From the NCBI GenBank assembly GCA_035999765.1, contig CP108521.1:1612001-1676000 (forward strand): a stretch of DNA of 64,000 bases, in the 5' to 3' direction. Position numbers and translations under genes: made by a program. Shown piece by piece: positions 42,013 to 50,108 of the stretch (the first letter of the stretch is position 1; each line of letters starts with the position of its first letter). The notes under the pieces were generated by a model. That model was not told the DNA's origin. It was given only the letters and a program-made list of their open reading frames with translations, and did not search any database. This stretch comes from Streptomyces sp. NBC_01231 (lineage in GTDB: Bacteria > Actinomycetota > Actinomycetes > Streptomycetales > Streptomycetaceae).

Positions 42013-44274
42013 ATGCCCCAAGGACCATCGATGTCGGGAGTGGGCCGGGTCATCGCCGGCCGCTATGAGCTGTTGAACCGGCTCGGCAGTGGCGGCATGG
42101 GCCATGTGTGGCTGGCCCACGACCGGAGACTCGCCTGCGAGGTCGCGCTCAAGGAGATCGTGTTCCGCGACCCGGCCGAGGCGAGTCTCGAACGGGAGGC
42201 GCGGGTGGCGCGGGCCCGCGCCGAGGCCCGGTACGCGGCCGGGCTGCGCGGCCATCCGCACGTGGTGACCGTGCACGACGTGCTGGAGCACGACGGGCTG
42301 CCGTGGATCGTCATGGAGTACGTGGCGGGCGCCGTCGACCTGCGGGACCTGGTCGAGACGCGGGGGCCGCTCGCCCCCGCCGAGTGCGCCCGGGTCGGCC
42401 TGGCCGTGCTCGACGCGCTGACCGCGGGGCACAAACGGGGCGTGCTGCACCGGGACGTGAAACCGGCGAACATCCTGCTGGCGCCGGATCGCTCGGGAGC
42501 TCCGTACGGACGTGTCCTGCTCATGGACTACGGGATCTCCGTGCAGCCGGACACCGATCAGACGCGGTACACGCTGGCGTCCGTGCTCGTGGGCACGGCC
42601 GGCTATCTGGCACCCGAGCGGGCCACGGGCGAGGCGCCCACCCCGGCCGCCGACCTGTTCTCACTGGGGTGCACGCTCTACCACGCGGTGGAGGGCGAGG
42701 GGCCGTTCGAGCGCGAGTCGCATCTCGCCGAGATCACCGCGGTGGTCATGGAGGAGCCACGGCCGGCCGTGCGGGCCGGGGCGCTGGCGCCCGTGCTGCG
42801 GGCCCTGCTCGCGAAGGACCCGGCCCAGCGGCTGACAGCGCCGGAGACCGAGGCGGCTCTGTCGCGGATCGTCACCCCGCAGCCGGAGGCGTACGCCCGC
42901 ACCCGGACCGACCTGGGGTCGCAGCCGCCGTGGGCGGGCACGCCCGCGCCGCCGCCAGATCCGCAGGGGTCCGGTCCGCCGCCCGCCGGTTCACTGGAGC
43001 CCGGCCCGGCACCGGGGCCGCACGGGCACGGGTCGGCTGCGGGGCAGCGCGGGCACGGATCAGTCGCAGAGCCGATCAGGCACGAGGCGCCCGCGGGATC
43101 GCCGGAGCCCGGACCGCCACCCGCAGGGACACCGGAGCCCGGCTCGCCCGCAGGCCCACACAGGCACGTGGCACCCACAGGGCCACCGGGACACAGCCCG
43201 CCACCCGCAGGGACACCGAAGCCCGCACCGGCCGCAGGGCCGCACGCGCATGGATCAGTCGCGGAGCCGCGCGGGCGCAGGTCGCCCGCGGGGGCGGACG
43301 GCCGCCGGGTGTCGACGGGCGGGCCGGACGGGGCCGGGCCGGCGTGGCCCTGGCCGGCCATGGGGCCCGAGGGGTACGGGTCGGACTCGGCCGGGTTCGG
43401 GGCGGTGGTGCCGCCCGCGGCCGAACCCGGTCGGCGGCGGCGTGAGCGCTCGCACGCTCTGCGGGCCGCCCTCGCCTGCGGACTGGGGCTGACGCTCGCG
43501 CTGGGCGGTGTCTGGTACGCCATGGCCGACCGATCGGGTGGCGGCTCCGAGAGTGGGACCGGGCCGCCGTACGGCGAGACCGTCGGTCTGGCCAAGTCGC
43601 TGCGCGAGGGAGATTGTGTCCTCGCCGAGTGGGCGGGCGGCGCCCGTTTCCAGGGTGCGCCCCGGCTGACCCTGGACCCCGCCTGTGGGGGCGCGGCGGC
43701 ACCGGACGGGCAGGTGCTGGCTCTCGTGGCGGCGGCGTCGGCGGAGGAGGCGCGGCGGCTGGGGCCGGCCCGGTGCGAGGAGCGGACGCGGGAGATCCGG
43801 GACAAGCTCGCCGATGTGCGCAGTCTCGCCGTCGTGCCGTCGCAGGACGGTTTCCGGGCCGCCGGGCGGCGCATCGCCTGTCTGGTGGTCGGCGCGCACG
43901 GGCCGGTGTACGGGCCGCTGGGCGGCCACCGCCTGCCCGGCTCGGGCTTCGCGGACACGGCGACCATGCAGAAGCGGGACTGTCTGGACATCCGGTCCAA
44001 CCGGGACGCCCGGCTGGTGTCCTGCGGCGGACCGCACGACGAGCAGGTGCTCGGGTTCACCCGGCTCGGCGCCGAGGTCACGCTCCGCGAGGCGCGCACC
44101 GAGTCGGACGTGGCGTGCGGGCGGGAGGTGCCGCCGGGCGATTACGGATTCGCCCCTTCGGCCTACACGGCGGGCTCCTGGACCAGCGAGGGGCCCTGGA
44201 AGAACGGCACGCATTTCGTCGTCTGCACCGTCCGGAGGCAGAACGGGGGCACCATGGAGGGAGACGAACCATGA
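42013..44274 (+). CDS. Membrane-anchored Ser/Thr protein kinase
   Basis: 753 residues. Kinase domain about 15-290: LGSGGMGHVW (P-loop), VALKEI (Lys47), HRDVKPANILL (catalytic Asp148) and YLAPERA. The DFG position reads DYG (D172), an allowed variant. A Pro/Gly/His-rich linker with internal repeats (about 300-470) leads to one membrane helix (RAALACGLGLTLALGGVWY, about 485-505) and an extracytoplasmic domain of 245 residues with paired Cys, which lacks PASTA. It would transduce an envelope signal to cytosolic targets. ATG 42013 has GGGAG 7 bases upstream; ATG 42031 is an alternative. Only 28 bases separate it from the PASTA lipoprotein gene. Confidence 0.9.
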   Translation: MPQGPSMSGVGRVIAGRYELLNRLGSGGMGHVWLAHDRRLACEVALKEIVFRDPAEASLEREARVARARAEARYAAGLRGHPHVVTVHDVLEHDGLPWIVMEYVAGAVDLRDLVETRGPLAPAECARVGLAVLDALTAGHKRGVLHRDVKPANILLAPDRSGAPYGRVLLMDYGISVQPDTDQTRYTLASVLVGTAGYLAPERATGEAPTPAADLFSLGCTLYHAVEGEGPFERESHLAEITAVVMEEPRPAVRAGALAPVLRALLAKDPAQRLTAPETEAALSRIVTPQPEAYARTRTDLGSQPPWAGTPAPPPDPQGSGPPPAGSLEPGPAPGPHGHGSAAGQRGHGSVAEPIRHEAPAGSPEPGPPPAGTPEPGSPAGPHRHVAPTGPPGHSPPPAGTPKPAPAAGPHAHGSVAEPRGRRSPAGADGRRVSTGGPDGAGPAWPWPAMGPEGYGSDSAGFGAVVPPAAEPGRRRRERSHALRAALACGLGLTLALGGVWYAMADRSGGGSESGTGPPYGETVGLAKSLREGDCVLAEWAGGARFQGAPRLTLDPACGGAAAPDGQVLALVAAASAEEARRLGPARCEERTREIRDKLADVRSLAVVPSQDGFRAAGRRIACLVVGAHGPVYGPLGGHRLPGSGFADTATMQKRDCLDIRSNRDARLVSCGGPHDEQVLGFTRLGAEVTLREARTESDVACGREVPPGDYGFAPSAYTAGSWTSEGPWKNGTHFVVCTVRRQNGGTMEGDEP
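42985..43290 (+). repeat. Imperfect internal repeats encoding the kinase linker
   Basis: Recurring units encode PAGTPEPG/PAGTPKPA, GPHGHG/GPHAHG and HGSVAEP (twice), giving a Pro/Gly/His-rich linker. DNA copies around 43020-43080 and 43225-43290 share long near-identical stretches (for example GGATCAGTCGC). Such repeats can change copy number between strains. Confidence 0.65.
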
Positions 44275-44287
44275 GGAGGGTGTTGCG

Positions 44288-44458
44288 ATGCCCGGTTCCC
44301 CGGACGGCTCGACCAGAACGATGGGGGTGCTCACCGTAGGCGGACTCGTCGCGGTGACCGCCTACACGGTGGCTCTCGGCAGTAACGGCTGGCTGTGGTT
44401 CGGCTGGGTCGTGCTGGGCCTGATCACCCTTGGGATGGTGGCCACGCGCAGCACCTGA
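44288..44458 (+). CDS. Small membrane protein downstream of the kinase
   Basis: 56 residues: an N-terminal polar segment (MPGSPDGSTRTM), then two hydrophobic stretches (VLTVGGLVAVTAYTVALG and WLWFGWVVLGLITLGMVA). AGGAGGG seven bases before ATG 44288 partly overlaps the kinase stop region, so translation is probably coupled to the kinase. No family recognised. It converges on the histidine kinase gene with 3 bases between the stop codons. Confidence 0.68.
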   Translation: MPGSPDGSTRTMGVLTVGGLVAVTAYTVALGSNGWLWFGWVVLGLITLGMVATRST

Positions 44459-44461
44459 CCG

Positions 44462-45676
44462 TCAGCCGTCGCTGAGGCGGCTCGCGGAGTGCACCCCCGG
44501 CTGGTATTTCGGCACCCGGGCGGTGATTTTCATGCCCGCTCCCACGGCGGTCTCGATGACCAGGCCGTAGCCGTCGCCGTAGACCTGGCGGAGCCGGTCG
44601 TCCACGTTGGACAGGCCGATGCCGCCGGACGGGCTGATCTCACCGGCGAGGATGCGGCGCAGCAGGACGGGGTCCATTCCGGCGCCGTCGTCCTCGATGA
44701 CGACCAGGGCCTCGGCGCCGGAGTCCTGTGCGGTGATCGTGATGTGGCTCTTGCCCGCGGACACCGCCTTGCCCTCGAGGCCGTGCTTGACGGCGTTCTC
44801 GACGAGGGGCTGGAGGCAGAGGAACGGCAGCGCGACCGGCAGCACCTCCGGGGCGATCTGCAGGGTCACCGAGAGGCGGTCGCCGAAGCGTGCCCGTACG
44901 AGCGCCAAGTAGTGGTCGATGGCGTGCAGTTCGTCGGCCAGGGTGGTGAAGTCGCCGTGTCTGCGGAACGAGTAGCGGGTGAAGTCGGCGAATTCCAGGA
45001 GCAGTTCGCGGGCCCGCTCGGGGTCGGTGCGCACGAACGAGGCGATCACCGCGAGCGAGTTGAAGATGAAGTGCGGGGATATCTGGGCGCGCAGGGCCTT
45101 GATCTCGGCCTCGATGAGGCGGGTGCGGGACTGGTCGAGGTCGGCGAGTTCCAGCTGTACGGAGACCCAGCGGGCGACCTCGCCGGCGGCCCTGACGAGG
45201 ATGGCGGACTCGCGGGGTGCGCAGGCCACCAGGGCGCCGTGGACCCGGTCGTCGACGGTGAGGGGGGCGACGACCGCCCAGCGCACCGGGCAGTCAGGGG
45301 TGTCGCAGGTGAGCCGGAACGCCTCTCCGCGACCGGTGTCCAAGGGGCCCGCCAGGCGCTCCATGATCTCGGAGCGGTGGTGGCCGCCCACGCCGTCCCA
45401 GACCAGGACCTCCTGCTGGTCGGTCAGACACAGCGCGTCCGTGCCGAGCAGTGTGCGCAGTCGGCGGGCCGACTTGCGGGCGGTCTCCTCGGTCAGGCCG
45501 GCCCGCAGCGGGGGTGCGGCGAGGGAGGCGGTGTGCAGGGTCTCGAAGGTGGCGTGCTCGACGGGTGTGCCGAGTCCGCCGAGGTTCTGCGGGCGCGCCG
45601 TACGCCGGCCGAGCCAGAAACCGGCGGCCAGCAGCGGCAGGATCGCCACGCACAGCCCGGCGAGGAATCCGCTCAT
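44462..45676 (-). CDS. LytS-type sensor histidine kinase
   Basis: 404 residues. One N-terminal membrane helix (FLAGLCVAILPLLAAGFWLG), then a GAF-like sensor region (about 65-170), then a his_kinase domain with SPHFIFNSL carrying the phosphoacceptor His, the LytS/YehU signature. The HATPase domain follows: LQPLVENAVKHGLEG (N-box), DDGAGM and GGIGLSNVDDRL (G-boxes). It is the last gene of an operon that starts with a LytTR response regulator and includes a symporter, so it probably phosphorylates that regulator. The gap to the symporter stop is 34 bases. Confidence 0.92.
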   Translation of the reverse strand: MSGFLAGLCVAILPLLAAGFWLGRRTARPQNLGGLGTPVEHATFETLHTASLAAPPLRAGLTEETARKSARRLRTLLGTDALCLTDQQEVLVWDGVGGHHRSEIMERLAGPLDTGRGEAFRLTCDTPDCPVRWAVVAPLTVDDRVHGALVACAPRESAILVRAAGEVARWVSVQLELADLDQSRTRLIEAEIKALRAQISPHFIFNSLAVIASFVRTDPERARELLLEFADFTRYSFRRHGDFTTLADELHAIDHYLALVRARFGDRLSVTLQIAPEVLPVALPFLCLQPLVENAVKHGLEGKAVSAGKSHITITAQDSGAEALVVIEDDGAGMDPVLLRRILAGEISPSGGIGLSNVDDRLRQVYGDGYGLVIETAVGAGMKITARVPKYQPGVHSASRLSDG

Positions 45677-45710
45677 GCCCTCACCGCCACCGCCACCGTG
45701 TGGGGCACGC

Positions 45711-47423
45711 TCATGCCTTCACCTCCGCCCGCAGTTCCTCCGGCAGGTGGAAGCGCGCCAGGATCGCCGCCGTCCCCGCCGGTACCCGTCCCGCCGTCGC
45801 CAGGGACACCAGCACCATGGTGAGGAAGCCCAGCGGCACCGACCAGAGCGCGGGCCAGGCGAGCAGGGCGTGCAGCGGGCCGGGGCCCGGGAAGCCCGCC
45901 ATGGTCGCGGCCACGGCGACGAACGCGGAACCGCCGCCGACCAGCATCCCGGCGGCGGCGCCCGGCGGGGTCAGCCTGCGCCACCAGATGCCGAGGACGA
46001 GCAGCGGGCAGAACGACGACGCCGACACCGCGAAGGCCAGGCCCACCGCGTCCGCGACGGGCAGTCCGCCGGCCAGGACGCTCGCGGCGAGCGGGACGGC
46101 CATGGCGAGGACCGTGCCGAGCCGGAAGTGCCGTACACCGCGCGAGGGCAGGACGTCCTGGGTGAGGACGCCCGCGACGGCCATGGTCAGCCCGGAGGCC
46201 GTGGACAGGAACGCGGCGAAGGCACCGCCCGCCACCAGCGCGCCGAGGAGGTCGCCGCCGACGCCGCCGATCATGCGGTCGGGCAGCAGCAGGACGGCGG
46301 CGTCCGCGTTGCCGGTGAGGGTGAGTTCGGGGGTGTAGAGCCGGCCGAGGGCGCCGTAGACCGGCGGCAGGAGGTAGAAGACGCCGATGAGGGCGAGCAC
46401 GGCCACCGTGGTGCGCCGGGCGGCGACACCGTGCGGGCTGGTGTAGAAGCGGACGACGACGTGCGGCAGGCCCATGGTGCCGAGGAAGGTGGCGAGGATC
46501 AGTCCGTACGTGGCGTACAGCGGGCGTTCCTCGCGGCTCGCGGCCAGGGAGGTCGACATGCCGCCGTTGGTGCCGCGGTCGGCGGCCGGGACGGTGGCGC
46601 CCTTGGCGAAGGTGAGCCGGGTGCCCTGCTCGATGTGATGGGTGCCGGCCGGGAGCCGGAGCCGCTGCCGGTCGTGCGGGCGGCCGTCGAGCGTGCCGGT
46701 GACCGTGACGGTGAGGGGCCGGTCGAGCTTGAGGTCGAGGCTGTCGTCGACCCGGACGACCCGCTGCTCGCGGAGGGTCACCGGTTCCTCGAAGGCGTGC
46801 CGGGGCGCTCCGTCGCCCTGCCAGGCGAGGAACAGGAAGAGGGCGGGGACCAGCAGGGCGGTGAGCTTGAGCCAGTACTGGAAGGCCTGTACGAAGGTGA
46901 TGCTGCGCATGCCGCCGGCGGCGACGGTGGCCATCACGACGACCGCGACGATCACTCCGCCGAGCCATTCGGGCGCCCCCGTCAGCACGGTCAACGTCAG
47001 CCCGGCGCCCTGGAGTTGAGGCAGCAGGTACAGCCAGCCGACCCCGACGACGAAGGCGCCCGCCAGCCGCCGTACGGCCTGGGAGGCGAGCCTGGCCTCG
47101 GCGAAGTCGGGCAGCGTGTAGGCGCCGGAGCGGCGCAGCGGGGCGGCGACGAACAGGAGGAGGACCAGATAGCCGGCGGTGTAGCCGACGGGGTACCAGA
47201 GCATGTCCGGACCCTGGACGAGGACCAGTCCGGCGATGCCGAGGAAGGAGGCGGCGGAGAGGTACTCGCCGCTGATGGCGGTCGCGTTCAGGCGGGGGCC
47301 GACGGTGCGGGAGGCCACGTAGAAGTCGGAGGTGGTGCGGGAGATGCGCAGGCCGAAGGCGCCGACGAGGACGGTCGCGACGACGACGAGGGCGACGGCG
47401 GGGACGGCGTAGTTCGAGTTCAT
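45711..47423 (-). CDS. Sodium/solute symporter (SSS family, ActP/MctC-like)
   Basis: 570 residues, about 13 membrane helices. TSDFYVASRTVGPRLNATAI, SGEYLSAASFLGIAGLVL and the GGMRSITFVQAFQYWLKLTA segment are the SSS hallmarks of acetate/monocarboxylate permeases. Residues about 203-300 form a long hydrophilic loop (EEPVTLREQRVVRVDDSLDL onward) rich in beta-type sequence and likely outside the cell. Substrate is probably acetate, pyruvate or another short carboxylate. Start ATG 47423 lies 11 bases after the stop of a small membrane protein. Its embedding between a response regulator and histidine kinase gene suggests that it is regulated by them, or helps them sense. Confidence 0.92.
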   Translation of the reverse strand: MNSNYAVPAVALVVVATVLVGAFGLRISRTTSDFYVASRTVGPRLNATAISGEYLSAASFLGIAGLVLVQGPDMLWYPVGYTAGYLVLLLFVAAPLRRSGAYTLPDFAEARLASQAVRRLAGAFVVGVGWLYLLPQLQGAGLTLTVLTGAPEWLGGVIVAVVVMATVAAGGMRSITFVQAFQYWLKLTALLVPALFLFLAWQGDGAPRHAFEEPVTLREQRVVRVDDSLDLKLDRPLTVTVTGTLDGRPHDRQRLRLPAGTHHIEQGTRLTFAKGATVPAADRGTNGGMSTSLAASREERPLYATYGLILATFLGTMGLPHVVVRFYTSPHGVAARRTTVAVLALIGVFYLLPPVYGALGRLYTPELTLTGNADAAVLLLPDRMIGGVGGDLLGALVAGGAFAAFLSTASGLTMAVAGVLTQDVLPSRGVRHFRLGTVLAMAVPLAASVLAGGLPVADAVGLAFAVSASSFCPLLVLGIWWRRLTPPGAAAGMLVGGGSAFVAVAATMAGFPGPGPLHALLAWPALWSVPLGFLTMVLVSLATAGRVPAGTAAILARFHLPEELRAEVKA

Positions 47424-47434
47424 CCGGGGTCGGT

Positions 47435-47800
47435 TCAGCGGTCTTCGACGAGGCGCACGAAGTCCCGCTCGTTGCGTTCGGCGCGCCGCACGTACCAGCG
47501 GGCGAGCAGCACCAGCGGGGCGTAGAGGCCGAAGCCGAGGACGGCCCATTCGAGGCCACGGGCGTCCGGCATCGCCGCGAAGAGCAGCGGCAGCGGGCCC
47601 ACCAGCAGGCCGAGCACCGCGAACACGGTGAGGGCGGCGCGCAGTTGGCTGCGCATCAGGGAGCGGACGTAGGTGTGGCCGAGGGTGGTCTGTTCGTCGA
47701 TCTCGGTGCGCGGCCGGTAGTAGCCGAGGACGCGGCGTTCGCGCCGGGGTGGGCCGGTGACGACGACTCGGCGTTCGGTGGGGTGCTGGGGCACCGTCAC
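47435..47800 (-). CDS. Small membrane protein accompanying the symporter (DUF485-like)
   Basis: 121 residues with two membrane helices (ALTVFAVLGLLVGPLPLLFA and LEWAVLGFGLYAPLVLLARW) after a basic cytosolic N-terminus. The C-terminal WYVRRAERNERDFVRLVED resembles the DUF485 proteins that precede ActP-type acetate symporters. GTG 47800 overlaps the response regulator stop (GTGA), and the symporter starts 11 bases later, so the trio is translationally linked. Likely an accessory subunit of the symporter; function not established. Confidence 0.78.
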   Translation of the reverse strand: MTVPQHPTERRVVVTGPPRRERRVLGYYRPRTEIDEQTTLGHTYVRSLMRSQLRAALTVFAVLGLLVGPLPLLFAAMPDARGLEWAVLGFGLYAPLVLLARWYVRRAERNERDFVRLVEDR

Positions 47801-48546
47801 GGCCTCCTCATCAGCAGGTCCCGCAGTTCACGGGTGTGGCGCCGGCTGACCTGGAGTTCCTCGGAGCCGACCAGGACGCTCACCGTACCCGCGTCCAGGC
47901 GGAGTTCGCCGATGTGGCGCAGGGCGACCAGGTGGCGGCGGTGGATGCGGAGGAAGCCTCTGGAGCGCCAGCGTTCCTCCAGGGCCGACAGCGGGATCCG
48001 TACGAGATGGCTGCCCTTGTGGGTGTGCAGCCGGGCGTAGTCGCCCTGCGCCTCGACGTGCGTGATGTCGTCGACGGAGACGAAGCGGGTCACACCGCCG
48101 AGCTCCACGGGTATGTGGTCCGGGTCGGGTTCGTGCACGGGGATGCGGGGGCCGGAGTCACTGCGCTCGGCGGCTCGCCGGACGGCCTCCGCGAGACGTT
48201 CCTTGCGGACGGGTTTGAGGACGTAGTCGACGGCCTTGAGGTCGAAGGCCTGGACGGCGAAGTCCTCGTGCGCGGTGACGAACACGACCAGTGGGGGTTC
48301 GGCGAACCCGGTCAGCAGGCGGGCGAGGTCCAGGCCGTCGAGGCCGGGCATGTTGATGTCGAGGAAGACCACGTCGATCGCCTCCGGCCCGTGCGGCCCG
48401 GACTCCAGCGCCCGGTTGATCCGGCGCAGCGCCTCGGTCGCGTCACCGGCGCCCTCCGCACTGCCGATGCGGGGGTCGGCGTTCAGGAGGTAGAGCAGCT
48501 CCTCCAGGGAGGGGTGTTCGTCGTCGACAGCCAGGGCGCGCAGCAT
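47797..48546 (-). CDS. LytTR-family response regulator
   Basis: 249 residues. The receiver domain (1-120) has the acidic pocket (AVDDE), phosphoacceptor Asp in VVFLDINMPG, VTAHEDFAVQAF and the Lys of YVLKPV. The C-terminal LytTR DNA-binding domain (about 150-249) runs from VSVDDITHVEAQGDYARLHT to LRIHRRHLVALRHIG. It binds DNA as LytR/AlgR-type regulators do, likely upstream of its own operon. ATG 48546 is chosen because the receiver begins there; the frame is open further upstream without coding character. First gene of the operon ending with the LytS-type kinase. Confidence 0.93.
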   Translation of the reverse strand: MLRALAVDDEHPSLEELLYLLNADPRIGSAEGAGDATEALRRINRALESGPHGPEAIDVVFLDINMPGLDGLDLARLLTGFAEPPLVVFVTAHEDFAVQAFDLKAVDYVLKPVRKERLAEAVRRAAERSDSGPRIPVHEPDPDHIPVELGGVTRFVSVDDITHVEAQGDYARLHTHKGSHLVRIPLSALEERWRSRGFLRIHRRHLVALRHIGELRLDAGTVSVLVGSEELQVSRRHTRELRDLLMRRP

Positions 48547-48647
48547 GAGGGTGGAGTGTAGGAGCAATTCGTACGACAGGACATGTGCCGGGGTGTGGAC
48601 GTGCGCGCTGACCGGGGTGCCCTTCGGGTGCTGGATACAGTGCCCGC

Positions 48648-49163
48648 ATGAACAGCAGGCCCACACCGTTCGACGAGCTGGACCGGAAGATCCTCACCGC
48701 GCTGATGGCGAACGCCAGGACCAGTTTCGCCGAGATCGGCACGGTGGTCGGGCTGTCCGCGACCGCGGTGAAGCGGCGGGTGGACCGGCTGCGCGACACC
48801 GGTGTGATCACCGGGTTCACGGCGACGGTGCGGCCGTCGGCTCTTGGCTGGCTCACGGAGGCCTACGTCGAGGTGTACTGCGAGGGCGCGGCCCCGCCCC
48901 GGCGGCTCGCGGAGATGGTCCGCCACCATCCGGAGATCACCGCGGCCATGACGGTGACGGGCGGGGCGGACGCGTTGCTGCATGTGCGGGCGCGGGACGT
49001 GGACCACTTCGAGGAGGTGCTGGAGCGGATCCGGACGGAGCCGTTCATCCGGAAGACGATCAGCGTGATGGTGCTGTCCCACCTCCTCCCGGAGAGCCCG
49101 GAGGCGGGCGCCAGCCAGCCCGTACCGGAGGAAAAACCCGGGAACGCAACGGACGTGCGCTGA
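48648..49163 (+). CDS. Lrp/AsnC-family transcriptional regulator
   Basis: 171 residues. The N-terminal helix-turn-helix (LDRKILTALMANARTSFAEI, then GLSATAVKRRVDRLRDTGVI) and C-terminal RAM ligand domain (AYVEVYCE to ISVMVLSHL) are typical, with a short Pro/Glu-rich tail. Lrp proteins respond to amino acids; the next two genes degrade methylarginine and ornithine, so arginine, ornithine or citrulline is a likely effector. Divergent from the LytTR operon and 123 bases ahead of ddaH on the same strand. Confidence 0.92.
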   Translation: MNSRPTPFDELDRKILTALMANARTSFAEIGTVVGLSATAVKRRVDRLRDTGVITGFTATVRPSALGWLTEAYVEVYCEGAAPPRRLAEMVRHHPEITAAMTVTGGADALLHVRARDVDHFEEVLERIRTEPFIRKTISVMVLSHLLPESPEAGASQPVPEEKPGNATDVR

Positions 49164-49175
49164 ACCGGCAAAAGA

Positions 49176-49190
49176 CGCAGCATTCCTGCG
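49176..49190. promoter_or_regulatory. Candidate Lrp/AsnC operator upstream of ddaH
   Basis: CGCAG-CATTC-CTGCG, an inverted repeat with 5-base arms and a 5-base A/T-containing centre, which is the general form of Lrp-family sites. It lies 97 bases before the ddaH start and just after the regulator gene. Short arms make this tentative. Confidence 0.35.
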
Positions 49191-49286
49191 CAGACACGCA
49201 ATTCTTGTTCCTTGTCGGGTGTATCAGCTACTTCCTACCTTGGTGTCAACCCTCAGTCGACACCGTAGGAAGCGGAGAAACCCTCT

Positions 49287-50108
49287 GTGACCGATACCCG
49301 TGTGCCGCGCCGACGGCGCTTCCTCGTCTGCGAACCCAGACACTTCGCCGTGCAGTACGCGATCAACCCCTGGATGCATCCCGACACCCGAGTCGACGCC
49401 GATCTGGCCCACGAGCAGTGGCAGGAGCTGATCCGCGTCTACCGGACCCATGGCCACGAGGTCGACACCCTGGAGCCGGTCCCGGGCCTCCCGGACATGG
49501 TCTTCGCCGCCAACTCGGCGGTCGTGGTCGGCGGCCGGGTCTTCGGCTCGCTCTTCCACGCGCCCGAACGCCGTCCCGAGTCCACGCACTACGACACCTG
49601 GTTCAAGGCGGCGGGCTACGACGTCCACCGCCCCACGTCCGTCTGTGAGGGCGAGGGAGACCTGGTGTGGACGGGCCGGTACCTGCTGGCCGGCACCGGC
49701 TTCCGCACGACCCGCGAGGCCCACCGCGAGGTGCAGGAGTTCTTCGGCCACCCGGTGATCAGCCTGACGCTGGTGGACCCGTACTTCTACCACCTGGACA
49801 CGGCCCTGTTCGTCCTGGACGGCGGCCACGACGGAAACATCGTCTACTACCCGGAGGCCTTCTCCCACGGCAGTCGCGCGGTCCTCGCGGGGCTGTACCC
49901 GGACGCGGTGCTCGCCACCCGCGACGACGCGATGACGTTCGGACTGAACTCCGTCTCCGACGGCCGGAACGTCTTCATCGCACCGCAGGCCGAGGCGCTG
50001 GCCACCCGCCTCGCCGACCGCGGTTATGTCCCCGTCCCCGTCGACCTCTCGGAGTTCCAGAAGGCCGGCGGTGGCATCAAGTGCTGCACCCAGGAGATCC
50101 GCTCATGA
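49287..50108 (+). CDS. ddaH: Dimethylarginine dimethylaminohydrolase (dimethylargininase)
   Basis: 273 residues of the amidinotransferase/hydrolase fold. FLVCEPRHFAVQYAINPWMH at the N-terminus, the FAANSAVV strand, the CEGEGDLVWTGRYLLAG segment and YFYHLDTALFVLDGG (catalytic His region) are conserved. GGIKCCTQEIR ends the protein with nucleophile Cys266. Hydrolyses methylated arginines to citrulline and methylamines, in the cytosol; some relatives act on arginine itself. Start GTG 49287. The stop overlaps rocD by ATGA. Confidence 0.9.
   Translation: MTDTRVPRRRRFLVCEPRHFAVQYAINPWMHPDTRVDADLAHEQWQELIRVYRTHGHEVDTLEPVPGLPDMVFAANSAVVVGGRVFGSLFHAPERRPESTHYDTWFKAAGYDVHRPTSVCEGEGDLVWTGRYLLAGTGFRTTREAHREVQEFFGHPVISLTLVDPYFYHLDTALFVLDGGHDGNIVYYPEAFSHGSRAVLAGLYPDAVLATRDDAMTFGLNSVSDGRNVFIAPQAEALATRLADRGYVPVPVDLSEFQKAGGGIKCCTQEIRS

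Noticed and set aside
42526..42534. DYG in place of DFG in the Ser/Thr kinase as an inactivating change
   Set aside because: Tyr at this position occurs in active kinases; the Asp is present and all other catalytic residues are intact.
44979..47525. 848-codon plus-strand open frame across the histidine kinase and symporter genes
   Set aside because: Composition is repetitive Gly/Arg/Glu; the minus strand encodes complete kinase and symporter proteins.
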